Assembly (NCBI RefSeq): GCF_000426305.1
Contig: NZ_AUFC01000008.1
Location: 1 to 64,000, forward strand
Reading direction: 5' to 3'
Length of the DNA stretch: 64,000 nucleotides
From: Anaerovorax odorimutans DSM 5092
GTDB lineage: Bacteria; Bacillota; Clostridia; Peptostreptococcales; Anaerovoracaceae
The first letter of the stretch is position 1; each line of letters begins with the position of its first letter. The notes beneath the pieces are model-generated. The model was not told where the DNA came from. It searched no databases and worked only from the letters and a program-made list of their open reading frames with translations. This document shows positions 16,982 through 26,214 of the stretch, piece by piece. The translations under genes and the position numbers were made by a program.

Positions 16982-17717
16982 AAGCGTCAAAGACACCTCC
17001 TGACATATACATACCAGTATGAAGTTTCTTCTTCTCCTCCTGTTTTTCGTATGCACCACCTCTGTCATCTCTGATGACATGTCCTTTTTCAATGGCGATT
17101 ACACGTTTTCCCATTCGATCTACTATGTCTTTAGCGTGGGTTACCATAACTATTGTGGTGCCTCGAAGATTAATCTGCTCTAAAAGTCTCATAATCTCCC
17201 ATGCAGTATCAGGATCTAAATTTCCTGTAGGCTCGTCGGCGATTAATACCGTTGGATTATTTACAATGGCTCTTGCAATGGCAACTCTTTGCTGTTCTCC
17301 AGCTGAAAGCTCATTTGGATATTTATCAGCCTTAGAACTGATACCCACAAGGCTTAATACCTGGGGAACTTGTCTTCTTATTGATCTGCGACTCATATGT
17401 ATAATTTCCATGGCAAAGGCCACATTTTCAAACACGGTTTTTTTAGGAAGAAGTCTAAAATCTTGAAATACAATCCCAGTACTTCTTCTTAATTTAGGAA
17501 TAAATCTATTTGCGATATTTGTAATTTCCATATCATTTACAAGTATACTTCCCTTATCTGCTTCAATTTCTTTTAAAATAAGCTTTATAAAAGTGGACTT
17601 TCCCGCACCGCTTGGTCCTACCAAAAAACAAAAATCCCCTTTATTTATCTTAATATTTACATCTTTTATTCCTATGTTCTCTCCATATGATTTCGTTACA
17701 TTGTTAAATTCAATCAT
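16971..17717 (-). CDS. ftsE: Cell-division ATP-binding protein FtsE
   Basis: The ATPase of FtsEX, 248 residues. ABC motifs are in order: Walker A GPSGAGKST (about 34-42), Q-loop VFQDFRLLP, signature LSAGEQQRVAIARAIV, Walker B VLIADEPTGNLDP, and the switch His in VTHAKD. The C-terminal tail beyond about residue 220 is lysine/glutamate-rich. It is the first gene of the wall-hydrolysis cluster. GATAGG before ATG is a weak ribosome site. Confidence 0.96.
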   Translation of the reverse strand: MIEFNNVTKSYGENIGIKDVNIKINKGDFCFLVGPSGAGKSTFIKLILKEIEADKGSILVNDMEITNIANRFIPKLRRSTGIVFQDFRLLPKKTVFENVAFAMEIIHMSRRSIRRQVPQVLSLVGISSKADKYPNELSAGEQQRVAIARAIVNNPTVLIADEPTGNLDPDTAWEIMRLLEQINLRGTTIVMVTHAKDIVDRMGKRVIAIEKGHVIRDDRGGAYEKQEEKKKLHTGMYMSGGVFDAYVR

Positions 17718-17861
17718 AACCTATCTAAGACCTTTCTCAATTGTCCCATATGGCAATTGCCCTAATCGAACTACAAAAGTTCGCAATATCTTGTATATAT
17801 TTACAAAATATTATACTATAGTTCATTTAATTATAAAACACCTTAACATATTACAAATTTA

Positions 17862-18653
17862 TTACAATTCTGTGTTTAGTCTGTGAAATATCTCTCTCAT
17901 TGAAGATTCCAACTGATTTTTTACTTCCGCTATACTATATGGGTTTTTACAGTTATACTCAGCTTTATAAATATATTCTGAATTTATATATGGTATATAA
18001 ATTGGTTTTTTTATTTTTAAGAACCCCAGCATTTCTCTTTTAATAACCCCATTATTATTCTTGTTTATCAAATAAGTAACAAATCTTTCTTCTGACTTCA
18101 ACGCCTTGATTTTTTTAAAAAAATCATAGCTTACAAGCATTTTAGAAGGTAAAGGATCTATTACAACTAAAATATGATCCATATCTCTTAGCAATCTTAT
18201 TATATCTTCTTTATCCTTATAATTTGAAGCTACTGAAAAATTGCACAATATAATATTTCCCGCTGTATTATTTATAAGCATAAGTTTTTCATATAGATCC
18301 AAGGAAACACTTCTTTCTTCTGGACTTCTAACTGCCCAATTGATACCTTCATCCATATTTATTTTTCCTTTAATAGGTTCCCCTTTAGACAAAGTATTGA
18401 AAAATGGGTAAAATTTTCTTCCGGCAAAACGTTTATCCATTCCTATGGAATCATAAATACTGCTGTTATTTATTTCCACAACAACAGGATTATATTTTTT
18501 TGTATTTGCCAGTGCCCTGGCCATACATACTGTTATAAAACTTGCCCCTGCAGAAGTTGAACTTCCCACAATTCCAACCTTAAGCTTTTCTCTATAGATA
18601 TATTCTTCTATTGGTTCCTGTTCCCTAGATAAATTTCTGTTTATATTATCCAT
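17862..18653 (-). CDS. ParA/MinD-like protein with degenerate P-loop, function unknown
   Basis: A 263-residue soluble protein of the general ParA/MinD fold. After a charged 25-residue leader comes LKVGIVGSSTSAGASFITV, which occupies the P-loop position (30-39) but reads GASF where GKST/GKTT is expected, so the essential lysines are missing. Later blocks also follow the fold: VVVEINNSSIYDSIG, NIILCNFSVASNY and ILVVIDPLPSKML near 165-180. It probably cannot hydrolyse ATP like MinD and may act as a binding or scaffold protein. It stands alone between ftsE and the prcB-like gene, with AGGAG 11 nt before the ATG. The role is unknown. Confidence 0.55.
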   Translation of the reverse strand: MDNINRNLSREQEPIEEYIYREKLKVGIVGSSTSAGASFITVCMARALANTKKYNPVVVEINNSSIYDSIGMDKRFAGRKFYPFFNTLSKGEPIKGKINMDEGINWAVRSPEERSVSLDLYEKLMLINNTAGNIILCNFSVASNYKDKEDIIRLLRDMDHILVVIDPLPSKMLVSYDFFKKIKALKSEERFVTYLINKNNNGVIKREMLGFLKIKKPIYIPYINSEYIYKAEYNCKNPYSIAEVKNQLESSMREIFHRLNTEL

Positions 18654-18728
18654 AATTTAACATGCTCCTGACTTTTTGTATTATTTTACCAATTTTTATT
18701 TTTTTTGTCAATTATGGCGTAAAAAAAT

Positions 18729-18772
18729 AACACTCTGATTAAAATGCTGTTATACATTTTAATTAGAGTGTT
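18729..18772. terminator. Terminator after the prcB-like gene
   Basis: AACACTCTGATTAAAATG pairs with CATTTTAATTAGAGTGTT (one mismatch) around an 8-nt loop; T-runs flank both sides. Confidence 0.8.
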
Positions 18773-18784
18773 TCTTTTTAAAAA

Positions 18785-19261
18785 TTATTCTGCATACTGA
18801 ACTTTAAGTTCTATTTGATCAGGCAGCTCGGTAAGATTCGTTTCTACTACCTGAAGAGGATAAGTAAGTACTTGTGTCAATGCTGTACCCGGTTCCGGAT
18901 CTTTGAATTCCGTATAAACTTGTAAGTTTTTAATGCCATCCTTTTCTGTCAGTACCATTTTTTCAATAGTTATTTTATAGCCAGATGTAGGTTTTTCACC
19001 GCGAGTTGCAATGACATAAACCTTATCGTCTACCATGCAAGCAAGTGCTCTTTCTAGTTGTCTGTACTCAGGTATAACTTGACTAATTATCTGTTGTGGT
19101 ATTTCCTTTTCATTCAATACTTTAAATTCCACTTTCTCATCACCTTTAAAAATATGTAACCCTGCCATAACCATGGCAATAACAGCAGCTATAATAATTA
19201 ATATTATGATTACTTTTTTACTTGGCATATGCAGCTTCTTAGTAAATTTCATTTTACTCAC
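18785..19261 (-). CDS. Membrane-anchored protein with PrcB-type C-terminal domain
   Basis: A 158-residue protein with one N-terminal membrane segment (about residues 16-36) and an outer domain. The sequence VYVIATRGEKPTSGYKI followed by DPEPGTALTQVLTYP is the pattern of the PrcB C-terminal domain, named after a component of the treponemal dentilisin complex. Its function in Firmicutes is unknown; a beta-rich extracellular binding domain is likely. The start is GTG at 19261, 7 nt behind GGAGGGAG. It lies 77 nt downstream of the transketolase genes and ends the transcript at a strong hairpin. Confidence 0.7.
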   Translation of the reverse strand: MSKMKFTKKLHMPSKKVIIILIIIAAVIAMVMAGLHIFKGDEKVEFKVLNEKEIPQQIISQVIPEYRQLERALACMVDDKVYVIATRGEKPTSGYKITIEKMVLTEKDGIKNLQVYTEFKDPEPGTALTQVLTYPLQVVETNLTELPDQIELKVQYAE

Positions 19262-19338
19262 AATAAAACTCCCTCCCCGACATCAATTATTTATAAAATC
19301 TATTCGAGAAAGGAGATTATTATTCCATTTTTTGATTA

Positions 19339-20268
19339 TTAAACAAGACTTTTTACTGCTAGTACTAAATCTTTTGCAGTTAGTCCATATTCTTCAACTA
19401 GTTCTAATGGTTTACCAGACTGACCAAATTTATCTTTAATTCCAACTATCTTCATTTTTATTGGACAATTTTCAGTTACAACTTCAGCAACAGCCCCACC
19501 AAGACCACCAATTATATTATGTTCTTCCGCTGTAACAATACCTTTTGTTTCTTTAGCAGCCTTAATGATTATATCTTTATCAATTGGCTTTATTGTATGC
19601 ATATCTATAACCCTTATGCTAATACCCTCTGATTTAAGCAATTCTGCTGCCTGGATCGCTTCATTTACCATAAAACCTGTTGCAATTATTGTATAGTCAG
19701 ATCCATCTCTTAAAACGTTGCCTTTTCCTATTTCAACATCAGCATTTTCTTCATAAAAAATAGGTGTAGCCAGTCTTCCAAGTCTGACATATACAGGCCC
19801 ATTATATTCTATTGCCGCTTCAACTAATCTCTTTGCAGAATTACCATCTGCGGGATTTAAAACAACCATACCCGGAATACTTCTCATAAGAGCTAAATCT
19901 TCTATTACTTGATGACTTGCACCATCTTCTCCTACTGTGATACCCGCATGAGTTGCACAGATTTTTACATTGGCTTTTGTATATCCTATAGAATTTCTGA
20001 TTATTTCAAAAGCTCTTCCTGCTGCAAACATTGCAAAAGTACTTGCACATACAATTTTACCGGAAACAGCAAGGCCTGCAGCAGTTCCATATAAATTTTG
20101 TTCTGCAATCCCCATATTAAAAAATCTATCTGGATATTCTTTTGAAAATCCTGCTGTCATAGTAGATTTGGAAAGATCAGCATCTAAAACTATTAAATTA
20201 TCATATTTTTTACCCAGTTCTACCAAAGCTTCTCCATATGCTTGTCTCGTTGCTATTTTATTTGCCAT
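19339..20268 (-). CDS. Transketolase, C-terminal subunit
   Basis: The pyrimidine-binding and C-terminal half of a split transketolase, 309 residues. Recognisable blocks are MGIAEQNLYGTAAGLA, the thiamine-pyrimidine region STFAMFAAGRAFE and ATHAGITVGEDGASHQ. With the N-terminal subunit it interconverts pentose and hexose/triose phosphates and supplies pentoses where the oxidative pathway is missing. I use the ATG at 20268, which shares its A with the TAA stop of the upstream gene (TAATG) and lies 9 nt from GGAGG. An ATG two codons earlier is too close to that site. Confidence 0.93.
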   Translation of the reverse strand: MANKIATRQAYGEALVELGKKYDNLIVLDADLSKSTMTAGFSKEYPDRFFNMGIAEQNLYGTAAGLAVSGKIVCASTFAMFAAGRAFEIIRNSIGYTKANVKICATHAGITVGEDGASHQVIEDLALMRSIPGMVVLNPADGNSAKRLVEAAIEYNGPVYVRLGRLATPIFYEENADVEIGKGNVLRDGSDYTIIATGFMVNEAIQAAELLKSEGISIRVIDMHTIKPIDKDIIIKAAKETKGIVTAEEHNIIGGLGGAVAEVVTENCPIKMKIVGIKDKFGQSGKPLELVEEYGLTAKDLVLAVKSLV

Positions 20269-21089
20269 TACCATTCACCTCCCAGTTCTGCCACTGCTTG
20301 TTTAGCTTCTTCTTCTGAAGGCGCTTTTCCATGCCATCCTGCATTGTTTTCCATAAAAGAAACACCCTTTCCTTTTATGGTTTTTGCAATTATTACCGTA
20401 GGTTTTCCCTTACATTTTTTGGCTCCTTCAAAGGCCTTTATTATCTCTTCAAAAGAATGACCATCTATTTTAATAACATTCCATCCAAAGCTTTCAAATT
20501 TCTTATCAACTGGTGTAACTGTCATTACGTCTTCATTTTTACCATCTATTTGAAGACCATTCCAATCAAGAATCGCTGTGAGATTATCCAGTTTATAATG
20601 TGAAGATGCCATAAACGCTTCCCAAACAAGACCTTCCTGAAGCTCTCCATCTCCAATTAACGTATAGATTCTGCCCGGATTGTTATCAATTTTATTAGCT
20701 AATGCCATACCTACACTTGCGGAAATACCTTGTCCTAAAGAACCTGTTGACATTTCTATTCCCGGAACTTTTTTCATATCAGGGTGACCTTGTAGCATGG
20801 ATCCAAGTTTTCTTAATTTCCAAAGCTCATCCTTAGGAAAGTATCCTTTCTCTGCTAAAGCTGCATACTGCACGGGTGCAGCATGACCTTTAGAAAGAAC
20901 AAACTTATCTCTATCAGCTTTTTTAGGATTTGCTGAATCGATATTCATTTCATAAAAATAAAGTACTGTTACAATATCTGCTGCTGACAATGATCCTCCT
21001 GGATGACCGGAACCAGCAAAATGTACTTGCTTTACAATATCAATCCTGATATCATTGGCAACTTTAATTAGTTTACCATAATCACTCAT
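20268..21089 (-). CDS. Transketolase, N-terminal subunit
   Basis: The diphosphate-binding half of a split transketolase, 273 residues. The start region [19 protein letters not shown], then [29 protein letters not shown] and the thiamine-diphosphate motif [15 protein letters not shown] through [10 protein letters not shown] are all present. Split transketolases of this kind are common in Clostridia. Its ATG directly follows the tagA stop, and it is translationally coupled to the C-terminal subunit, ensuring equal amounts. It is cotranscribed with surface-polymer genes. Confidence 0.94.
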   Translation of the reverse strand: MSDYGKLIKVANDIRIDIVKQVHFAGSGHPGGSLSAADIVTVLYFYEMNIDSANPKKADRDKFVLSKGHAAPVQYAALAEKGYFPKDELWKLRKLGSMLQGHPDMKKVPGIEMSTGSLGQGISASVGMALANKIDNNPGRIYTLIGDGELQEGLVWEAFMASSHYKLDNLTAILDWNGLQIDGKNEDVMTVTPVDKKFESFGWNVIKIDGHSFEEIIKAFEGAKKCKGKPTVIIAKTIKGKGVSFMENNAGWHGKAPSEEEAKQAVAELGGEW

Positions 21090-21884
21090 CTACTTTTTAC
21101 CTCCTGTAAATTTACTTAGAATTACCTTTATCATGAAAAGTGGCAATGCCATCATTCTCTTATATCTGCTTGGTTCTTGTATCAATCGATATAACCATTC
21201 CAATCCGTTTTTTTGATAAAATTCGGGTGCTCGTTTTAAAGTACCTGCCCATACATCAAGACTTCCACCTACTCCAATTGCAGCTTTTACATTTAATCTA
21301 TCTTTATACTTATTAACAAATTTTTCTTGTTTCGGTGATCCTAATGCCACACATAAAAAATCAGCTCCGGAGTTGTTAATTTTTTCTACAACATCTGATT
21401 CTTCAGATTCTTTAAAATACCCATGATGAGTTCCAGCAATTTTTAAATCAGGATATTTTTTTAGAATTTCCAATGCTGCCATTTCGGCAACCGAAGCTCT
21501 TGCCTCTTGACCTTCTTCTTTTGCCTCAATAGCCGGCTTACTTCCTAAAAAATAAATGGATTGACCCGTTTTTTCCAAATACGCTATAATTTGTTCCAGA
21601 AAATCAATTCCTGTTACTCTTTCTTTTAATGGGATACCCATAATTTTTGAAGCATATACAATACCTATTCCGTCAGGAATAATAAGCTGTGCACTTTCAA
21701 TTAACTCTTTAAGCTCCTTATCTTTTGCTGCATTTACTATTATTTCCGAATTAGGTGTTACAATAAGACTCGATTCACTACATTCTTGTTCCTCCATTAG
21801 CTCTTTAAAAATTTCCATAGCTTCATCTGCATTTACCATGTCAACAGGAACGGATAATATCTTTACTCTTTTACTTTTATTCAT
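21090..21884 (-). CDS. WecG/TagA/CpsF-family glycosyltransferase
   Basis: A 264-residue GT26 enzyme that normally adds N-acetylmannosamine(uronate) to a lipid-linked GlcNAc, the second step in teichoic acid or related polymer linkage units. Motifs are TPNSEIIVNA, IPDGIGIVYASKIMG, ERVTGIDF, FLGSKPA, and the C-terminal VALGSPKQEKF with GVGGSLDVWAG. About 20 extra residues (EAKEEGQEARASVAEM) sit after the FLGSKPA strand. The basic C-terminal end (RYKRMMALPLFMIKVIL) is the usual membrane-contact tail. It follows csaB by 14 nt in the same operon. Confidence 0.92.
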   Translation of the reverse strand: MNKSKRVKILSVPVDMVNADEAMEIFKELMEEQECSESSLIVTPNSEIIVNAAKDKELKELIESAQLIIPDGIGIVYASKIMGIPLKERVTGIDFLEQIIAYLEKTGQSIYFLGSKPAIEAKEEGQEARASVAEMAALEILKKYPDLKIAGTHHGYFKESEESDVVEKINNSGADFLCVALGSPKQEKFVNKYKDRLNVKAAIGVGGSLDVWAGTLKRAPEFYQKNGLEWLYRLIQEPSRYKRMMALPLFMIKVILSKFTGGKK

Positions 21885-21898
21885 ATTTTTCCCTTAAA

Positions 21899-22996
21899 TT
21901 AATTTTTCATTATCTTTTTTATCATATCTTCATTTGTATCTAATTTTTTAATAAGCTTATCAATTTTACTTTTTATATTATTTTTAATCATTTCTGATTC
22001 TTTTACGGTTTTATCGAATTCCTCAATAAAAAATTCACTTTTAAAATCATACATACTGCACATAGCTTTCATATCTAGAGAATGCATAAAAGAATTTATC
22101 TTAGGATCGTAAGAAATGGCTATCATAGGCACCTCCATAATTGCAGCATGAATTAAAGCATGAAGTCTGACTCCTACCAAAACATCCATATTCCCAATTA
22201 TACTAAGCATTTCTTCTGTAAGATATTTTTGTTTTATACAAATTACCATATCACCAAGCCTTAATTTAATTTCTTCCAAAACTGCCATATCTTCAGAAAA
22301 GTGAAATGGAATAAGAACTATCTGAGCATTATATTCTTCTACAAGCTTATTAATAGAAATACATATCTCATCTACAAAATTACTGTGAATTTTTTTCTCT
22401 CTTATGGCAAAGCCAACTGTTATTTTATTTTCATCTTCTGTATATCCAGCTTTTTCCAATATTTTTCTACCTATGGATAAATCTGCTTTTTTTATTCTTA
22501 GTACCGGATCTGCTGTTACAAAAATTTTATTTGAGTTAACACCGATTTCTATTAATAATTCTTTAGAAGCTTCATCTCTTACAACAATTCCGCTTACAGT
22601 TTTTAAAGTTTCAGCAGTTAATCTACGATTTATTTTGCTGATAATAGGACCTATCCCCTGACTGTAAATGAATATTTTTTTCCTAAATATCTTAGCAAGC
22701 CACATAATCATAAGATAGTATATAATACTTTTTTTACTTGTTGTATCTTGAAGCAGACTTCCACCTCCGCTTATAAGTAAATCACATTTTCTAACTGCCT
22801 TAATAATAGCTTTAAAAGACTTTCTATTCACAGATTTTACATTATATTTTTCTATTGTTGATTCAGGATTTTGAGATAACACAGTAATATCAATATCATC
22901 AAGCTTATCTCTTAAACTTGCTATTACAGCTGTTAATATGGATTCATCTCCAATATTATTAAATCCGTAATAGCCAGAAATAAGTATTTTATACAT
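21899..22996 (-). CDS. csaB: Polysaccharide pyruvyl transferase CsaB
   Basis: CsaB-type enzymes put ketal-linked pyruvate on secondary cell-wall polysaccharide, the anchor for SLH-domain surface proteins. The 365-residue sequence begins MYKILISGYYGFNNIGDESIL and contains LISGGGSLLQDTTS, IYSQGIGPI and VGVRLHALIHAAIMEVP, all typical. The start codon follows the upstream stop directly (TAAATG), so it is coupled to the DUF5693 gene. With tagA it suggests a pyruvylated wall polymer; no SLH protein is in the window. Confidence 0.92.
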   Translation of the reverse strand: MYKILISGYYGFNNIGDESILTAVIASLRDKLDDIDITVLSQNPESTIEKYNVKSVNRKSFKAIIKAVRKCDLLISGGGSLLQDTTSKKSIIYYLMIMWLAKIFRKKIFIYSQGIGPIISKINRRLTAETLKTVSGIVVRDEASKELLIEIGVNSNKIFVTADPVLRIKKADLSIGRKILEKAGYTEDENKITVGFAIREKKIHSNFVDEICISINKLVEEYNAQIVLIPFHFSEDMAVLEEIKLRLGDMVICIKQKYLTEEMLSIIGNMDVLVGVRLHALIHAAIMEVPMIAISYDPKINSFMHSLDMKAMCSMYDFKSEFFIEEFDKTVKESEMIKNNIKSKIDKLIKKLDTNEDMIKKIMKN

Positions 22997-25168
22997 TTAG
23001 ACAATCAGCCTTTCTATCTTTTTATATAACTTATAGATCAGTTCAAATACTATAATTGCTAAAACCCCTGCTATTATACCAAATGATAAAGAATATCCTG
23101 TTCTGACAAACCCTAAATAAAGCGGCGTTCTAATATGCATAAATGTATTTACTACACATGTCATTCCAATTACTGATGACAGTCCAAAAATAAACGGCCA
23201 CAATTTAAAACCTCGTACTGATGTATAGACAAACATCATCACTGCAGGAAATGCAAATAGAAATTCTTTATTTCTAGGTCTTGCTAAAAGATGATCTTCC
23301 AAAGCATTTCTAAATATCATTTCCAGATTTGACACTTCAACAGAAGATTCATGACCTGTTCTATCAATGTAGTACCAACCTACACCTATAATAATAACTC
23401 CAAGTAATATCATCCAAATTTTGATATTAGTATTCAATATATCTTTTATGTCGTTAAATTCTAATTTACATAATGATTTCTTTTCTCCTTTGAAACCAAA
23501 ATAAGCTAAATAAACTATTATGAAGAAAGCAATAGGTAATAGTTGAGCTAATTTCACACCTCTGAATATATCAATTTCAAGCATATAATTTATAGAAGAA
23601 ATAGGAGCCGCTGTCATTATGGAACCTAACAGAGATATTATTACTCCTATAATTAATACACTTATGGCTAATGGTATAATTTTTGTAATTTTTTCATCTT
23701 TATTCAGCGTATCTTCGAATAATTTACTCTGCTTAGAAATAAATGAAACTGCCAAGCATGGGAAAATTACTGCTGCTGCAAAACTGCATAATAGCTTTAA
23801 ATATGAAGGCATAAATAAAACTATACCTATAACAAACAAAATTCCCAATAGAAATAATACTAATTTTACTTTTCTGCCAACAGGTAAAATTCTTTGTATT
23901 AATAAAATAAATGCAGCTATACAACCAAGAGCCATAATAAGCTCTGCAAGTAAATTCACATGATAATTGTGCATAACAGATGCTTGTCCAAAATGAATAT
24001 TATGCTGCTTTAGTCTTTTTTCCAAATTTGAAAACATTGTTTTGTATTCGTTGACATCCGTTACATAAACCTGCTGATCTTTATATTCTTTTATAGGTTT
24101 AAAATAAATTACTCTTATATTTCTTTCTACAATAGCTCTGAATAGAGTATTTTCAATTTCTTCAGCACCTTCATAACCATAATACTTGTATCTGTTTTGA
24201 ATATAATCCCATACAGTGAATATTCTCACTGCATTGTAATTATTATTATACCTTACAATATCTTCAACACCATATTGTAAAATATTTTGACGCTGAGTAG
24301 TGTTTTCAATCAATCCTATTTTTATATTATTATCTTCTATATACTTTCTAGCAATATCATTTCCGTCATCGTTTCCGATCACAGCCTCACCGCCAACTAT
24401 CATATATGGATATTTAAGATTTAGTTTATTATAATCATTTATAACAGCATTTGCATACTTTGTATCATTCCAACCTTTATAACTGGCAGTTCTTGGTATT
24501 ATTTCCATACCGGTTTTATTTAAAATATCAACTTTTGACTGAAGCATCCCAAAATTTAAATAAAATAACCTTGAACTATATATCTCATTTATTTCTGCAG
24601 ATTCTTTTTTCTTTGAATTTACTAATTTATATTTTTGTTTATATAAAGTTTCTTTAGGAGTTCCATCAAGAACTATATATCCACCATTTTCATTTGCTTC
24701 ATAATAATATTTTTCAGATGAAAATCTGGATGTTATTGCATTTAATAAAAAATCATAATCTTGTTTTGATGCAGCTTCAATAAGTACATCATCCTTATCA
24801 TATCCATGATCCTTCATTTTTTCTATTAAATTGCTTGGATAATTTTTCTCCCAATCAGCCTCCTGCATAATTTTATACATAATTTCCGCACTAACTTTAA
24901 CATCTTTATTTTCGGTTAGAGTTATAAGATTTTCTTCTGACAATCCAACTTTTGTAATGCCCATATCCTTAAATTGATTAAACCACCAAGCAACATCATG
25001 TTCTGATTGATTTGCCATTTCTTCTATTTCACTATAATCTAAGACAATATCATATACTTTATTTTTGCTTTCTACGTTAAATCTTCCAATAAGTACTGAA
25101 ACAGCAGCTATTATAGCTACAACAATAATAAGTAAAAGTATTTTATTTTCTTTAATAAATGTCTTCAT
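22997..25168 (-). CDS. DUF5693 family membrane protein
   Basis: A 723-residue protein with one N-terminal membrane segment (about 9-28), a large outer domain up to about residue 405, then some eight hydrophobic segments to the C-terminus. The outer part has a TIM-barrel-like feel (DLNKTGMEIIPRTASYKGWN, YNNNYNAVRIFTVWDYIQ), and the tail resembles integral-membrane polymer enzymes. Proteins of this family are regularly found directly ahead of csaB and tagA, so a role in assembly or attachment of pyruvylated wall polysaccharide is likely but unproven. AAGGAG precedes the ATG; it is the first gene of the operon. Confidence 0.8.
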   Translation of the reverse strand: MKTFIKENKILLLIIVVAIIAAVSVLIGRFNVESKNKVYDIVLDYSEIEEMANQSEHDVAWWFNQFKDMGITKVGLSEENLITLTENKDVKVSAEIMYKIMQEADWEKNYPSNLIEKMKDHGYDKDDVLIEAASKQDYDFLLNAITSRFSSEKYYYEANENGGYIVLDGTPKETLYKQKYKLVNSKKKESAEINEIYSSRLFYLNFGMLQSKVDILNKTGMEIIPRTASYKGWNDTKYANAVINDYNKLNLKYPYMIVGGEAVIGNDDGNDIARKYIEDNNIKIGLIENTTQRQNILQYGVEDIVRYNNNYNAVRIFTVWDYIQNRYKYYGYEGAEEIENTLFRAIVERNIRVIYFKPIKEYKDQQVYVTDVNEYKTMFSNLEKRLKQHNIHFGQASVMHNYHVNLLAELIMALGCIAAFILLIQRILPVGRKVKLVLFLLGILFVIGIVLFMPSYLKLLCSFAAAVIFPCLAVSFISKQSKLFEDTLNKDEKITKIIPLAISVLIIGVIISLLGSIMTAAPISSINYMLEIDIFRGVKLAQLLPIAFFIIVYLAYFGFKGEKKSLCKLEFNDIKDILNTNIKIWMILLGVIIIGVGWYYIDRTGHESSVEVSNLEMIFRNALEDHLLARPRNKEFLFAFPAVMMFVYTSVRGFKLWPFIFGLSSVIGMTCVVNTFMHIRTPLYLGFVRTGYSLSFGIIAGVLAIIVFELIYKLYKKIERLIV

Positions 25169-25359
25169 CCCTTACTCCTTTTTCTAGTTTTTTATAAACA
25201 CTATCCTACATTGTACCTTTTTTGCTCTTTTTAGTAAATATAAAAAAAAAGAATTTTAAATAAAAAATAACGCAATACATATTTAATTTAATTACTTATT
25301 ATTTAAAACATTACTTTCTAAATTTACCTTATGCGTGAAAATGTTATTATACTAAAATA

Positions 25360-25386
25360 ACCCGTTACGCAAAAGCGAAACGGGTC
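25360..25386 (-). terminator. Terminator after the small exported protein gene
   Basis: On the minus strand ACCCGTT pairs with AACGGGT around a loop, then TTATTTTAG follows. It is 20 nt past the stop of the 25406-25834 gene. Confidence 0.7.
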
Positions 25387-25405
25387 TTTATCTAATAATT
25401 ATATT

Positions 25406-25834
25406 CTATTGTATTGTATAACTACCACGAACCATCACCCATATGTCCGTCGTTGCAGAAATACCTCTGCCATCATCTCTAGGCGTTAACAACAAATGAT
25501 TTGGATAAACCCAATAACCTGTCATTAAATCCTTGCCATCACTTATATCAGAAACTCCATTGGCACCATTGTCAATAGCTTTTGCCTCTCCGCTTCTTAA
25601 AATAATTTCAGTTCCTTCTGATCCTATTAATTTTTGACCAGCTTTTACTTCAATAGCTTTAAAGGTCTCTGCTGTAGTATTATTACTTTTAAGTTCTGCA
25701 ATTTGTGAATCGACATAACTCTTAGTAACTACAGGATCATCTTCTGAGCCTGGTGTTGTGCTCACTGCTCCTGCGACGATAGTGAGTGCTAACAATAAAA
25801 TACCTGTAATCAATATTAATATAATTTTTTTCAT
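25406..25834 (-). CDS. Small exported protein of unknown function
   Basis: A 142-residue protein with a clear signal peptide (MKKIILILITGILLLALTIV, cleavage likely near AGAVS). The mature part starts TTPGSEDDPVVTKSYVDSQI, then a mostly beta region: FKAIEVKAGQKLIG, EIILRSGEAKAID, SDGKDLMTGYWVYPNHLLL and a closing VMVRGSYTI. No catalytic motif is visible and there are no cysteines, so it may be a small surface or spore-associated beta-domain protein. AGGGGG stands before the ATG. It is 25 nt downstream of mazF and has its own terminator. No family name can be given with confidence. Confidence 0.7.
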   Translation of the reverse strand: MKKIILILITGILLLALTIVAGAVSTTPGSEDDPVVTKSYVDSQIAELKSNNTTAETFKAIEVKAGQKLIGSEGTEIILRSGEAKAIDNGANGVSDISDGKDLMTGYWVYPNHLLLTPRDDGRGISATTDIWVMVRGSYTIQ

Positions 25835-25859
25835 TTGTTCCCCCTAAAACCTGATTCTA

Positions 25860-26213
25860 CTATAAATTATTATTAATTCCTAAACTTATAGTAAGAGCTT
25901 CATTTACATCTTCAATAATATCTTCATCAACTTTTCCAATTTTTTCTCTTAATCTTTTTTTATCTATTGTTCTGAGCTGTTCCATAAGGACAACAGAATC
26001 TTTACTTAAACCATGACCTAAAGCTCCGATTTGAACATGAGTCGGTAGCTTAGCCTTATTTATCTGTGATGTGACTGCCGCTACAATAATAGTAGGACTA
26101 TATTTATTTCCAATATCATTTTGCACTACAAGAACGGGCCTTACTCCACCCTGTTCTGATCCAACAACAGGACTTAAATCTGCAAAAAATATATCGCCTT
26201 TCTTTACTATCAA
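25860..26213 (-). CDS. MazF/PemK-family mRNA interferase toxin (EndoA-like)
   Basis: A 117-residue ribonuclease toxin that cuts mRNA at short single-stranded sequences. It opens [20 protein letters not shown], then [12 protein letters not shown] and [15 protein letters not shown], followed by [14 protein letters not shown]; the Arg and Ser/Thr active-site positions in GVRP and VTSQ are present. I use the TTG at 26213: it lies about 8 nt behind GGAGAG, gives the standard MazF length and starts 1 nt after the antitoxin stop. An ATG at 26243 overlaps the antitoxin and adds an unrelated 10 residues. In Firmicutes mazEF is usually chromosomal and linked to acpS, nnrD or alr as here. Confidence 0.93.
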   Translation of the reverse strand: MIVKKGDIFFADLSPVVGSEQGGVRPVLVVQNDIGNKYSPTIIVAAVTSQINKAKLPTHVQIGALGHGLSKDSVVLMEQLRTIDKKRLREKIGKVDEDIIEDVNEALTISLGINNNL

Positions 26214-26214
26214 G

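Noticed and set aside
16982-17092. N-terminal extension of ftsX inside ftsE
   Set aside because: The extra residues (arginine-rich) are a shadow of ftsE; FtsX homologues start near MGYAVKQAF.
23619-23963. Plus-strand frame within the DUF5693 gene
   Set aside because: Antisense shadow of a membrane-protein coding region; no ribosome site and low-complexity composition.
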